Shown: positions 34,100-44,298 of the stretch, piece after piece
How positions within the stretch are numbered: the first letter of the stretch is position 1
How the letters are laid out: each line of letters starts with the position of its first letter
The notes under the pieces: model-generated
The model's database searches: none
Told to the model about the DNA's origin: nothing
What the model saw: the letters and a program-made list of their open reading frames with translations, nothing else
Translations under genes and position numbers: made by a program
DNA from: Dipteris shenzhenensis
Lineage: Eukaryota > Polypodiophyta > Polypodiopsida > Gleicheniales
Reading direction: 5' to 3' (one strand)
Assembly: GCA_047967505.1 (NCBI GenBank)
Contig: CM106539.1
DNA length: 64,000 nt

Positions 34100-34350
34100 A
34101 TTGACATGGCAAATTGAGGTGGAGGGATTGGTGATGTGGCAAGGTTGACGATGTATGCCAAGGTGGCAAGGTGTGATGACATGGCTCATGATGTGAAATG
34201 ATGAGGTGGCACATATGGCAGCATGTGTGGCAATGTAAGGTGACATGGTAAGGAGTGATGTCACATCTCCTTGATGACATGGCACCACGTGGTCTAACAA
34301 CGTGGCATGGTTTTGATGACTCACCCTTCCGCATGGGCAGCATGCACACT
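34100..34350. repeat. TGTGGCATGATG-type low-complexity tract, right side of D
   Basis: Continues the tract at 26641-26746, with ATGATGTG, GGTGGCA and CATGGCA words. No gene. Confidence 0.6.
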
Positions 34351-34395
34351 CCAAAGGCTTGCCACTAGGGTCGGTGATGCTCCTAGCCTACCTCA

Positions 34396-34439
34396 CCAAG
34401 CCTAATACCAAGCCTACCTTGTCTTGGTATTAGGCTTGG
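34396..34439. repeat. 17-bp perfect inverted repeat, 10-base spacer
   Basis: Arms CCAAGCCTAATACCAAG (34396-34412) and its exact complement (34423-34439). It sits in non-genic sequence. It may be a remnant of an inverted-end element or a hairpin RNA source; no partner copy is seen in the window. Confidence 0.75.
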
Positions 34440-35220
34440 GTGGCCCTTTTTCCCCCACAAAAGGGAGATATCACTCTTGGAGGCCATATCGTATGTTTCC
34501 CTTACTCAATTTAACCAAAATTCTTTCCTCTTATTCATCATGCAGAGGACTAAAAATATTGACATTTTTGAAATGTTTGGTCATGTTTGAGAATTACTAG
34601 ATTTATTTTTAATATTCTTTATTGATCCTCTCAGGAGTAAAAGTCAAATTAAACTTCAATCTTCCTAAATCCAACCGTTGGATTTGGGATTTGATGATTC
34701 AACCACACACCCTTATGTGCCTACTAACCTTCCACCGAATTGGATTTGCTTAATTATTCAAAATACTAAAAAAATGTGGTGTGCTACTAAAATGCATGTA
34801 TTTTATGACTTTATTTATTATAAATAATTATTTATAATTAGATAAATCATTCAAAAAATTGCCAATAAATCAAGTTAAGCTCTACATAATGCAAAGAGAC
34901 CACTTACAAAGTTTCAATAACATTTAATCTAAAATGAGTGAGAAATTTAGAATTTAATATGACACTCTCTGTTTGTGACAAACGTGTGACCACCCTGGAA
35001 CCATGCCGTGTGACACAAAGAAATTTTTTGTGTGTGCATCGAATTTTCGATCAGACTATACGATTGTGTGCACAATAGCAAGTGTGATGTTGTGTCAGAA
35101 GACGTCAAAGACTAGATCCATAGGGAAGTAGGTGAGATTTGCATTTTTGTGTGCTAAAAAGCTTGTTTTTCCACCTCCTAAGGATTGGGGAGTGAACAAA
35201 AAGTGGACACCCTTAGCTTG
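34440..35220. other. AT-rich, no gene seen
   Basis: Contains no frame with a recognisable motif. 34790-34900 is strongly AT-rich (ATTTATTATAAATAATT). Confidence 0.5.
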
Positions 35221-35227
35221 CTACTTC

Positions 35228-35425
35228 CCACCTCGATCGAGGTATATGACCTGCGTGAGGCATACAATACCTCGATCGAGGTATATGACCGAGGGGTATG
35301 TGCTATCACCGAGGGGTACCTCGATCGAGGTTTATACATGTGTAATGCATTGAATACCTCGATCGAGGTATATGATCTGATCGAGGTATATGATCTGGGC
35401 ATAGCATACCTCGATCGAGGTATTT
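35228..35425. repeat. Array of ACCTCGATCGAGGT palindromes
   Basis: The 14-base self-complementary word ACCTCGATCGAGGT, usually followed by ATATGA, occurs five times, with a sixth half-copy (GATCGAGGTATATGATCTG). Spacing is irregular, 30-65 bases. Direct 10-base copies of GGAGTGAACA lie outside at 35189-35198 and 35527-35536. The array resembles the subterminal palindrome arrays of the two CACTA families but has a different motif, and no transposon ends are evident. Confidence 0.75.
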
Positions 35426-35789
35426 GAAGGTACAAAACTTAGCCAATTAGTTTCAATCTTAGCACCAAAACTTAGCCAATATCGACCGGCAATCAAACCA
35501 CCCATGTTGCATTGAGTGATATAGTTGGAGTGAACACATATGGGATTCCAGTTCCCCATACGTTAAGGGGAAAGAGATCATAGGTGGGTTGCAGGGAGAA
35601 GCATCACACCCTGGGTATCTTTCCTTAGTAGCACAGTAACTTTCGCACTTGATCTACTCAACAAGATGTACCTTGCTTGAAACAAATCCCTATAGTCCCT
35701 TCCAACATCAAGCATAGCATTACTCTGTGGCTTTAGCATGGGTTCCCCACTAATCAATATGTAAGCATTATAGCACGTGGGTTCAACAA

Positions 35790-35972
35790 AGACGATTTTA
35801 AAATCCCATTTTTCACATACAAAGGGGTACCATATAAAGGGGTTATTGGCATATATAATAGAGAAAGGATGAATTCTATTCATGATAAATTTATAGATAA
35901 CTTGGGGTTCTACAAGTGGGCCTTGAACGAGAGTGTGATAAATAAGGTTTATACATAGTGCATCCCCCCCCC
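35790..35972. mobile_element. Possible degenerate relative of the G-run MITE
   Basis: GCCTTGAACGAG, GTGTGATA, AGGTTTATACATAGTG and a run of C resemble the right half of the MITE at 18876-19121, but the left half is unclear and no target duplication is found. Confidence 0.4.
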
Positions 35973-35989
35973 TTCCCTTTTGAGAGAAA

Positions 35990-36545
35990 AGGTCTATCAC
36001 AAGAATTGAAAGACCCAACATAATGGTACTTTGTTGCGATATGCAAAAGTTATGGCTCACTTTCTGACTTTCACTATACGAGGAGGACACTAACTCTATC
36101 ATAGCACCTCAACTTTTTTATAGGATTCTCTCTACCAAAGCAACCCCCTTGGTTTTGTAGAATAGGTCTATTTTAAGAATTTTGAGACCCAATAGGATGG
36201 TACTCTACTATGAGACTCAATAGTGATGGATCGCCCACTGATTTCTCCTATACTAGAAGGAGACTACCTCTTTCAAAGCACATCAACTTTTATATAAGAT
36301 GCTGTTTTCCAAATCAGGTTGAGTTGTTATGCAAACCGGTTCTATTCTAATATACTGAAGCTATGGTGTAGCAACTTAATTTGGCTAATGGTCCATCTCT
36401 TCCAGGTCATTTTGGGGTTCTCTTCATGGTGGCTGCCCAATTTGCTATGTTCCAGAATGGTCTTTCTTCCACATGGATCCTATTTAGTTGCATAGATCAT
36501 GAATCTCCTCCATTGGCATCTATGATTTCTTGGTTCTACGATTAA
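35990..36545 (-). repeat. Host repeat R, reverse copy
   Basis: The reverse complement carries CAAAGTACCATTATGTTGGG, the GAGGACACTAACTC region and the TTGGGGTTCTCTTC stretch of the repeat at 12770-13250, more diverged than the direct copies. No gene. Confidence 0.65.
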
Positions 36546-37429
36546 ATTTGGATCTTGTTTTTCTAGAGCTTTTAGATTATATTATTGCAAGATTTCGTAT
36601 AGAATCTATAGATCATTTTGGAATTCTTGAGGCTGAAATGCTTGAGAGTTTCTTGAATTGTATGAATTGATGGAAATATCGATGGATAAATTAGCCTCCT
36701 TTACAAGTGGAATTGTTAGTTGATAGCTTTTTTCAAGTTCCATATTCTTCTTTCCCTTGCTTATGCTTGTGCGGGCTCTTTTGGAATTATGGAAGCAAGG
36801 GGTTTAGGGCGAAACCTCGGTTTTTCAGTTTCTCTTGCCAAAGCATGTATGGTTGCATTATGTGTAATTGCTTCCCACAATATATCAAAGAGTTGACGCA
36901 ATGGAGCACATGATGAAGATAGCATTTTCAAATTAATATAATGTTATGACTAGAGCGAGCGTGAAAGAATGGCTATACAAGGTTCATTATCCTTGGTACT
37001 ACTGGGATTGGAAAGTCTTTGTTCTCTATGCTATGCTATAGCTTGCAAAAGAGGGTCGCTAGGTAGTTAAAGCCTCATCGATTGTTGTTTATGAAGAGCC
37101 TGCTTTTCAGCTGACCTCCGCTATCTTGTTTGACACGCCCATAATTTGTAATGGAAACTTTGGCTTTTGGCATGAGCCATGATCTTGTAGAAAAGATTAA
37201 ACAGAAAGTAGATATGTAGAGAAAAACAAGGCCCTTTCCTCCTCTTGTAAATTTCAAGGGGCATGGAACACTTACATAGTTTGGAGGGTTTCCACATGTA
37301 CATCAAACCATGGAATAGAGTGGAGACTTGAGATAGATTAGTTCATATCAGAATTGGTGATTTTGACTGAGAGACACATATGTTTATGGCCTTGGCTCGA
37401 AAATGTTGTTTACATTCCAACACTACATG
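36546..37429. other. No gene seen
   Basis: AT-rich. 36640-36680 resembles 21520-21560, suggesting that the same host repeat extends here. No recognisable protein. Confidence 0.45.
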
Positions 37430-37643
37430 TAGCAATATAAAATTGGAAGCTCGAAAAGTGCTTGTATATACATATAGCACAAAGCTAAGCCACGTCATGT
37501 GGCTTCAAGTATAAAAAATAAGGAAGCTAAGCCATGTCATGTGGCTTCAAGTACAAAAAATAAGAGGAGTCTATATACAAGAGGCACGAAGCCAAGCCAG
37601 TGGCTTTAAGTACAAAAAAGAGTAGCTAGCATTACTTATACGA

Positions 37644-38544
37644 CTAATCTATGTTCTCTAGGTCCTCGCTCCCTTCCACGCTCCCTTCTGCGCTCCCTTC
37701 TGCACCTCCTTCCTCCTCTTCCTCATCGTCTTGTGCACGGGCCTGTAAACAAGGGACAACATATATCAATGTATGGAAAATCAAATCTTTACTTATAATT
37801 TTGGCATTATTTAATTACTTTTAAATACCTGGGGGGCCGCTCCAGTAGCTCGGGTATACTGCTCCTCAGTGTTCAACCCGTCATCATAGAAGTGCCTCCA
37901 TGTATCTCCTCTGCGATGGTGGCGGTGGTAGGTTGTCTCCACTGGAGTAGGGTATCTGCCCACGATCTCAAGCTGCATGACCGCGACACACTTTGTGGAG
38001 GGATCAGTACAAAGAAACAACCAACCTCCTAATAAACTACATATGCAATATAATTTGAGATCGATACTTACAAATTGGGCCTCCCATGATTCAACACCCC
38101 CTGCTCCAAAATGCGCGCTTCCATATTCCTCCATCTGGATCCTCCGTGCCTCCACCTGCTACAGACTGGGGTCCTCCCTCACTGACTTCATTGCCTTCTT
38201 CCACTCACGCTTGTGTGCGGTGTGGGGCGGGCCCCTTGGAGGTTGACCTGCCTCAAGCCTGGCAAGCTCCGCTAGTGCCTGCCTCTTAAGTGAAGATCTT
38301 TTATTGCTAAGTATCGTAACAATCTTTGACTTCCCCCATTTATCTGTGCTGACTCCGCTGGGGTGATCTCAGGCGGTGTGGGGTGGCTCGGAGTCTGTAG
38401 TGCCGACTCCTGGGGAGTGTTAAGGGTACCCTTCATATACCCGTATAACTCCGCAGGACTAGGAGGGTGCCCTAAAAGATTATATAAGTCCTTCCAAATA
38501 GATTCCCGCGGATCAGGTGAGCTAGAAGCACTTCCTGGCCACAT
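37644..38544 (-). pseudogene. Ptta-like protein, family 2 copy B, internally deleted
   Basis: 3' exons at 37644-37742 and 37829-37972 and the end of exon 1 (38072 upward: GSAHFGAGGVESWEAQF) are intact with good splice sites. At about 38346 the sequence jumps from the conserved core to the N-terminal CTGACTCCGCTGGGG region. This removes about 500 bases that in D encode the Pro/Ser repeats and part of the core. The start at 38544 (MWPGSASSSPDP) is preserved. The resulting frame would be a short protein with a scrambled junction. Confidence 0.75.
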
Positions 38545-39515
38545 GTTGAACTGGAAAAAAGGAAACAAATCTATTACTGATGAGCTGAGAAGAAAGGGGA
38601 AGAAAAAAGAGGCTCTGTCAGAGCGCGTCTATAGACCCGTCTGATTTGCGCGTTTATAGACGCGTCTAACAGAGCGTTTAGCAGTGCGTTTAACAGTGCG
38701 TCTAACAGTGCATTTAACAGTGCGTCTAACAGTGCGTTTAATAATGCGTGTAACAGTGCGTTTAACAGCGCGTCTAACAGTGCGTTTAAAAGTGCGTATA
38801 ACAAGGCGTCTGTGTGAGTGTCTACAGACGCGTCTGTGTGTGTCTGCAATAAGCCAGACGCGCGATTACACGTGCCTGTAGACGCGCTTTTAGACGCGCC
38901 CTGAGACACGCTCCGACAGGGGAGATTACTAAAAAGTCGAAAAGGACGTTGCGCCTGACAAAAGAACGTGACGTTCATACCTAGATCCTGCGTTTCCTGG
39001 ATGCGAGAAAGTACAAAACTGGAAAGAGCAAACTTCCAAACAAGAACAACTTCAAAAGGACTTACTTGGATAAAGGTATGGAAGGTTCTTCTTTCTTTTC
39101 CAAACTTGTTTCTTCTCCTTGTTCGTACTCCTCCTCTCCTTTAGGCTTGGAAGTAAGTGTAGGTACGGTCCCTTTCTCTTGAGTGAAAGCTTGGAACTGT
39201 GTATGGGAGGCTCTCTCTTAAGCTTCGAATCTATGGAACTGCTAATAAAGAAGGAAGGAAGCCGCTCGCAAAGTTTAAGTAATGAAAAGAAAAGCAAAGC
39301 GAGCGGCGCGCCGAAAAGCAGGTTTAAAAGCCGCGTCTATAGTCGCGTCTATTGGCGCATCTATAGGCGCGTCTAATAACACAGAGTAGACACGCGTTTA
39401 GACGTGTTGTTAGATGCAATGTTAAACGAGACTATAGACGCAGCGATAGACGCAACACAGAGTTTAAATTAAGCATTTGAAGAAGAGCAAATTTGGTGAG
39501 TTGTTTGTTTGTAGG

Positions 39516-39670
39516 ATGTCTCCATCTTCAACAAGTAGCTCCAGTGAGGATGAATCCCTCCGTATCCACCATCTTGAAATGTGGTTGGAGCAAAAAATCA
39601 AATGTCTGTGTGATCGATGTTGAGGAAACATGTATCGTGCACGCAGGATTACACTCAATCATATCTCAAA
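39516..39670 (+). pseudogene. TNP2 exon 1, first copy in element B (orphan)
   Basis: ATG 39516, MSPSSTSSSSEDES, with stop TGA at 39621-39623 in the Cys-rich segment. It is cut at 39670 by the duplication junction and has no donor site or downstream exons of its own. Confidence 0.8.
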
Positions 39671-39948
39671 GGGACATAAGACGGCATGGGGGAAGGGGCA
39701 TAAGACGGTACGGGGGAAGGGGCATAAGAAGGGGCATAAGACGGCTGTGCTGACTCCGGCGCTGGGGTGATCTCAGGCGGTGTGGGGTGGCTTGGAGTCT
39801 GTAGTGCCGACTCCTGGGGAGTGTTAAGAGTACCCGTCATATACCCGTATAACTCCGTAGGACTAGGAGGGTGCCCTAAAAGGTTATATAAGTCCTTCCA
39901 AATAGATTCCAGGGGATCAGGTGAGCTAGAAGCGCTTCCTGGCCACAT
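39671..39948 (-). pseudogene. Ptta-like exon 1, second copy in element B (fragment)
   Basis: From the start at 39948 it encodes the MWPGSASSSPDP N-terminus and the beginning of the PSYAPSPMPS repeats, then ends at the duplication junction. It has no downstream exons. Its partner copy starts at 38544. Confidence 0.75.
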
Positions 39949-40861
39949 GTTGAACTGGAAAAAAGGAAAAAAATCTATTATTGATGAGCTGAGAAGAAAG
40001 GGGAACAAAAGAGAGGATTACTGTCAGAGCGCGTCTATAGACCTGTCTGATTTGCGCATCTAACAGAGCATTTATTAGAGCGTTTAACAGAGCGTTTAAC
40101 AGGGCGTCTAACAGAGCGTCTAACAGAGCATCTATAGACAGGGCGTCTAACAGAGCATTTAACAGGGCGTCTAACAGAGCGTCTGTGTGTGTCTGCAACA
40201 AGCCAGATGCGCGGTTAGATGCGCCTGTAGATGCTCTTTTAGACGTGTCCTGAGACGCGCCTATAGACGCGCTCCGACAGACGAGATTTCGAAAAAGTAA
40301 AAAAGGACATTGCACTCGACACAAAAACGTGACACTCATACCTAGATCCTGCGCTTCCTGGATATGAGAAAGTACAAAACTAGAGAGAGCAAACTTCCAA
40401 ACAAGATCAACTGCAAAAAGACTTACTTGGATAAAGGTATGGAAGGTTCTTCTTTCTTTTCCAAACTTGCTTCTTCTCCTTGTTCGTCCTCCTCTCCTTT
40501 AAGCTTAGAAGTACATGTAGGTACGGTCTCTTTCTCGTGAGTGAAAGCTTGGAAGTAAGTATGGGAGGCTCTCTCTTAAGCTTCGAATCTATGGATCTGC
40601 TAATAAAGAAGGAAGGAAGCCGCACACGAAGTTTAAGTAATGTAAAGAAAAGCAAAGCGAGCGGCGCGCCGAAAAGCAGGTTTAAAAGCCGCGTCTATAG
40701 TCGCATCTATTAGCGCGTCTATAGGCGCATCTAAATACACAAAGTAGACGCACGTTTAGACACGCCGTTAGACGCGATGTTAGATGCGACTATAGACGCA
40801 ACACAGAGTTTAAATTAAACATTTGAAGAAGAGCAAATTTGGTGGGTTGTTTGTTTGTAGG

Positions 40862-43843
40862 ATGTCTCCATCTTCAATAAGTAGCTCCAGTGAGGATGAA
40901 TCCCTCCGTATCCACCATCGCGAAATGTGGTTGGAGCAAAAAATCAAATGTCTGTGTGATCGATGTTGAGGAAACATGTATCGTGCACGCAGGATTACAC
41001 TCAATCATATCTCAAAGTATGGAGAATGGGATGTGACCGTAAACAGGGTAAGGGTTTGTAAGTTAAGGTTGATTGAGATACCTATGGGTGTTCATATGTT
41101 TGAGTTATGATCCCATTTTAATTTGATACAGGATGTAGTGCCACACCCGCACATGTTACCCTATGCCCGTCGTGAGGAGGCGAAGCGTCGGCGATATGAG
41201 GTGGGATCTTCATGAGGGACCGTTACGGATGCATGGAGTGATGGTGATAGTAGCCCTCCGCCATTACCTCATGAAGCCGTGGAGGAGGAGGTGTTTGATG
41301 ATATGGTGCGGGATTTATATGTCCATCAAGGGAGGGATAGTAGCATGGAGCAGGATGATCTTTTTACCGCAGCATCGACTCCACTGTTTGAGGGGTGCAC
41401 ATTCTCTATTCTACGTGCCTCCCTTGAGTTACTAAACTTGCAATAAACCATCTATGGATGGAGCAATGCAAGTTTGAATGCATTACTCAAGTAAGCTTTA
41501 AAGTCGATTTTGCAAACATGGTGAATTATGCTAGTGGGTCAATTACTCGAACGCTTTTCCTCATTTATGGTCTTCACGTGTAGGCTATTGTGTAAAATGC
41601 TTCCAAGGGAGAATACATTACCGACCTCAAGAGATATGGCAAGGCAACATGTGACCTCTCTTGGAGGATTAGATTACAAGCGCATCCATGCATGTGTCAA
41701 CGATTGCGTTTTGTTTCGTGGACTACATAAGGATGCAAGAGAGTGTCCTACTTGTGGAGAGGCAAGATATAGAGCAGATCTCAAAACCTTGGACGTGCCT
41801 CGTAAGGTATTGCGACATTTTCCCATAATCCCTCGCATCCAACATATGTTCAAGTGCAAATCTATTGCAGAGCTCATGTCATGGCATTCCTCCCATCGAT
41901 CAACCGATGGCAAGTGGAGAACTCCCGCGGACTCTCCTGCATGGAAGCATATTGAAGACACATGGCCAAGCTTCAAGGAAGAACCTAGGAGCTTGAGACT
42001 TGGATTGGGTATGGACGGTATTGGGTATGGACGGTGTGAACCCATTTGGTCTCAAAAGCACGTCTTACAGTGTATGGCCAGTGGTATTGGTGAATTACAA
42101 TCTTCCACCCTCTATGGCTATTAAGAAAGGACATGTCATGCTGTCCCTTCTAATTGCAGAGAAACATAAAGTCAAAAACCCTGATGTTTATTTGGAGCCT
42201 TTGATTGATGAGCTAGAGATACTTTGGAGAGGTATCGAGGTGCATGATGTGAGCAGGCCTCCCTCGTCACGAGACTTCAACTGCGAAGCAGTCTTGATGT
42301 GAGCTCAAAGGAAATAGATCCCACCACGCTTGAGAATGCTCGAGTTATGTCAGTGGAGGCGGTTTGTTTAGTGGAGGAGACATTTCCACGTTCTATTCTC
42401 ACAAGCCAACTACATCTCATAGTACATTTGGTGGATGAGATTGCTATATGCGGTACTATACATGCACGATGGTTGTTCTTCCTCGAGCGCTTCATGAAGA
42501 CCTTGAAGGGCTTCGTGAGACAAAATGCAAGACCCGAAGGTAGCATGGCCGAGGGTTGGTTGGTACAAGAGTCACTTGTATATATTTCTGAGTTTCTTGT
42601 TGATGTGGATAGCTCTCTCCCACAACTATGGAGAGATGATGAAGACCTAAGGATGACCTCTATTGTGCCTCAAGGAAAAGGACGCAACAAAGTAATAGAC
42701 ACGGAGTTGCATAATAGTATCAACCTCTTTTGTGTGCTTAATAGTGATGTGATGAAAAGATGGGTGACAAGATACGAGGATGCAAAGGCAAGAAGACAAG
42801 AAGAAAGGGCCCTCTTTCGTACACACCACGCATCTCGTGTGCCATACCCTCAGCGTCTAAGAGCACTTCCAAAGGATATTCATGTGGATTGGCTACTTGA
42901 TGAAATGGAGAAAGCAGAGAAAGACGAGGGGATGCATATCACAATGGAAGAATGGGAGTATGCTAGAGGATGCATGAGCAAGGTCGGTATATAGAATGTT
43001 ATGCATAAGTTAGGAGCTTTTTATAATTTAGATTGCTTATTTAATTGATTTTTTCTTGGTGTAGTGCACTATGTTCAATGCTATATGGTGTGAGGGCAAG
43101 CATTTTCGAACACAACGGATTGATGATAAGAGAAACACACAAGATTGCGGCGTCATTGCTAGCTTTGAGGGAGCCAATGGAGTCATGGATGATTATTGTG
43201 GCATAATCCAAGATATCATTATGCTTGACTTTCGACGCTTCTTTGTGTATGTTTTGGATGTAAAGTGGTTTAAGGACGTGGTGGAAAGAGGCCCTAATGC
43301 AACAATCAAACGCCATGCAAGTGGCTTTGTAACTATTGACTCCACAAAGTTTTGGCAAAGTAGGAAGGACACACTAGTACTACCGCAACAATGTGAACAG
43401 GTACTGTGTGCACACATAAAAATACTCGCTTTTAAATATTTGATGCAAGAAAAGTAACATGATTGTATTTGTGTTTGAATTAGGTTGTCTATCAACCAAT
43501 GGTGGATAATAATAGATGGTGGCATGTCATACCTATTATGCCACGTTCCAAAGTGATGTATAGTACATTTACTAATATGGAGCGTATGGAGGATGATCAT
43601 GGCCATGGACGTGATGATGACCGTGATACAAGAGAGGAGGATGATCATGAGATAGGAGATATAGATATTGAGGCCATTACCTATGAGGACGAGCCTACCA
43701 TTGGAGATGCTGATTTCGATGAGCACATGAGTGGCACAAGTAGTAGTGGGTTGAATGTATTTGTAGATCTAAACACTTGTTTGGATTTTGAAGTAGATAG
43801 TTTGGCAAGGGTTGATCTCATTGAGGATGAGATTGAACCGTAG
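40862..43843 (+). pseudogene. TNP2-like transposase, family 2 copy B
   Basis: Exon 1 from ATG 40862 has TGA at 40967-40969 (CGA in D). Exon 2 has TGA at 41213-41215 and an in-frame TAA insertion near 41444. Exon 3 has a small duplication of GGGTATGGACGGT near 42005-42030. At about 42297 exon 3 is fused to exon 7 through the shared word ATGTG, removing exons 4-6 and the flanking introns. Exons 7-9 (DUF4218-like, DUF4216-like, acidic tail) look open to the stop at 43841-43843. It cannot encode a transposase. Confidence 0.85.
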
Positions 43844-44009
43844 CCCCACAATTGATATTGGCAAAACTATTTTACATATTGTCTCATTCTCCTCATCTCA
43901 CTTAATTCTTGTATATATGGGCTTGCAAAAAATTATGTGCTTTGGTAATCATGGGCAATGTTTGGAAAGCAATGATGTACACCAAAATCTCACTTTCTGT
44001 ATTCTCTGG

Positions 44010-44298
44010 AGCGCGTCTATTTACGCGTCTAAATGCGCGTCTGATTCTCAGTGTAAATGCGCAAATAAACGCGCAAATACACGTGCAAATAGATGCGCTA
44101 ATAAACGGGATGTTAGACGGGCCCGTATTTTCTCAGGTCAAACGCACAAATAGACGCGGTGATTCATGCGCAAATAGACGAACTTTTAGACGCGCATGTA
44201 GACACGCCCGTAATTTCTCTACTAAAGCAATGCCTATAGACGCGCCCGCTATTTTGCGCGTCTACCAAGCGCGTCTATAGTTGCTTTGTGTTGTTGTG
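44010..44298. repeat. Family 2 right subterminal array and terminal repeat, element B
   Basis: GCGTCTA/TAGACGCG words followed by GCGTCTATAGTTGC and the end GTTGTTGTG. Nearly identical to 10371-10666. Confidence 0.85.

Larger units (their letters stand above)
38347..41030. repeat. Tandem duplication of the divergent promoter region in element B
   Basis: Two units, 38347-39670 and about 39740-41030, each run from Ptta-like exon 1 through the central arrays to TNP2 exon 1. The junction at 39670/39671 joins TNP2 exon 1 (ATATCTCAAAG) to Ptta-like exon 1 sequence (GGACATAAGACGG). Both units carry the same TGA in TNP2 exon 1, so the nonsense mutation came before the duplication. Central TAGACGCG-type arrays are at 38610-38935, 39335-39465, 40025-40290 and 40690-40805. 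Confidence 0.85.
37430..44298 (+). mobile_element. Family 2 CACTA-like element B, left end lost, internally rearranged
   Basis: From about 37430 the sequence matches D from about 27170, so the left terminal repeat and array are missing. It then has the leftward Ptta-like gene, a duplicated central region, the rightward TNP2-like gene and a right end GTTGTTGTG at 44298. The right flank GGAGCGAAAGTC equals that of copy A at 10667, because A and B are products of a segmental duplication. It shares with C a duplicated GAAGCTAAGCCACGTCATGT segment that D has once. Confidence 0.85.

Noticed and set aside
37420-37436. CACTACATGTAG near 37420 as a CACTA terminal repeat for element B
   Set aside because: It lacks the following family-specific bases and no target duplication pairs with the right end at 44298; B belongs to the CACAACAA family.
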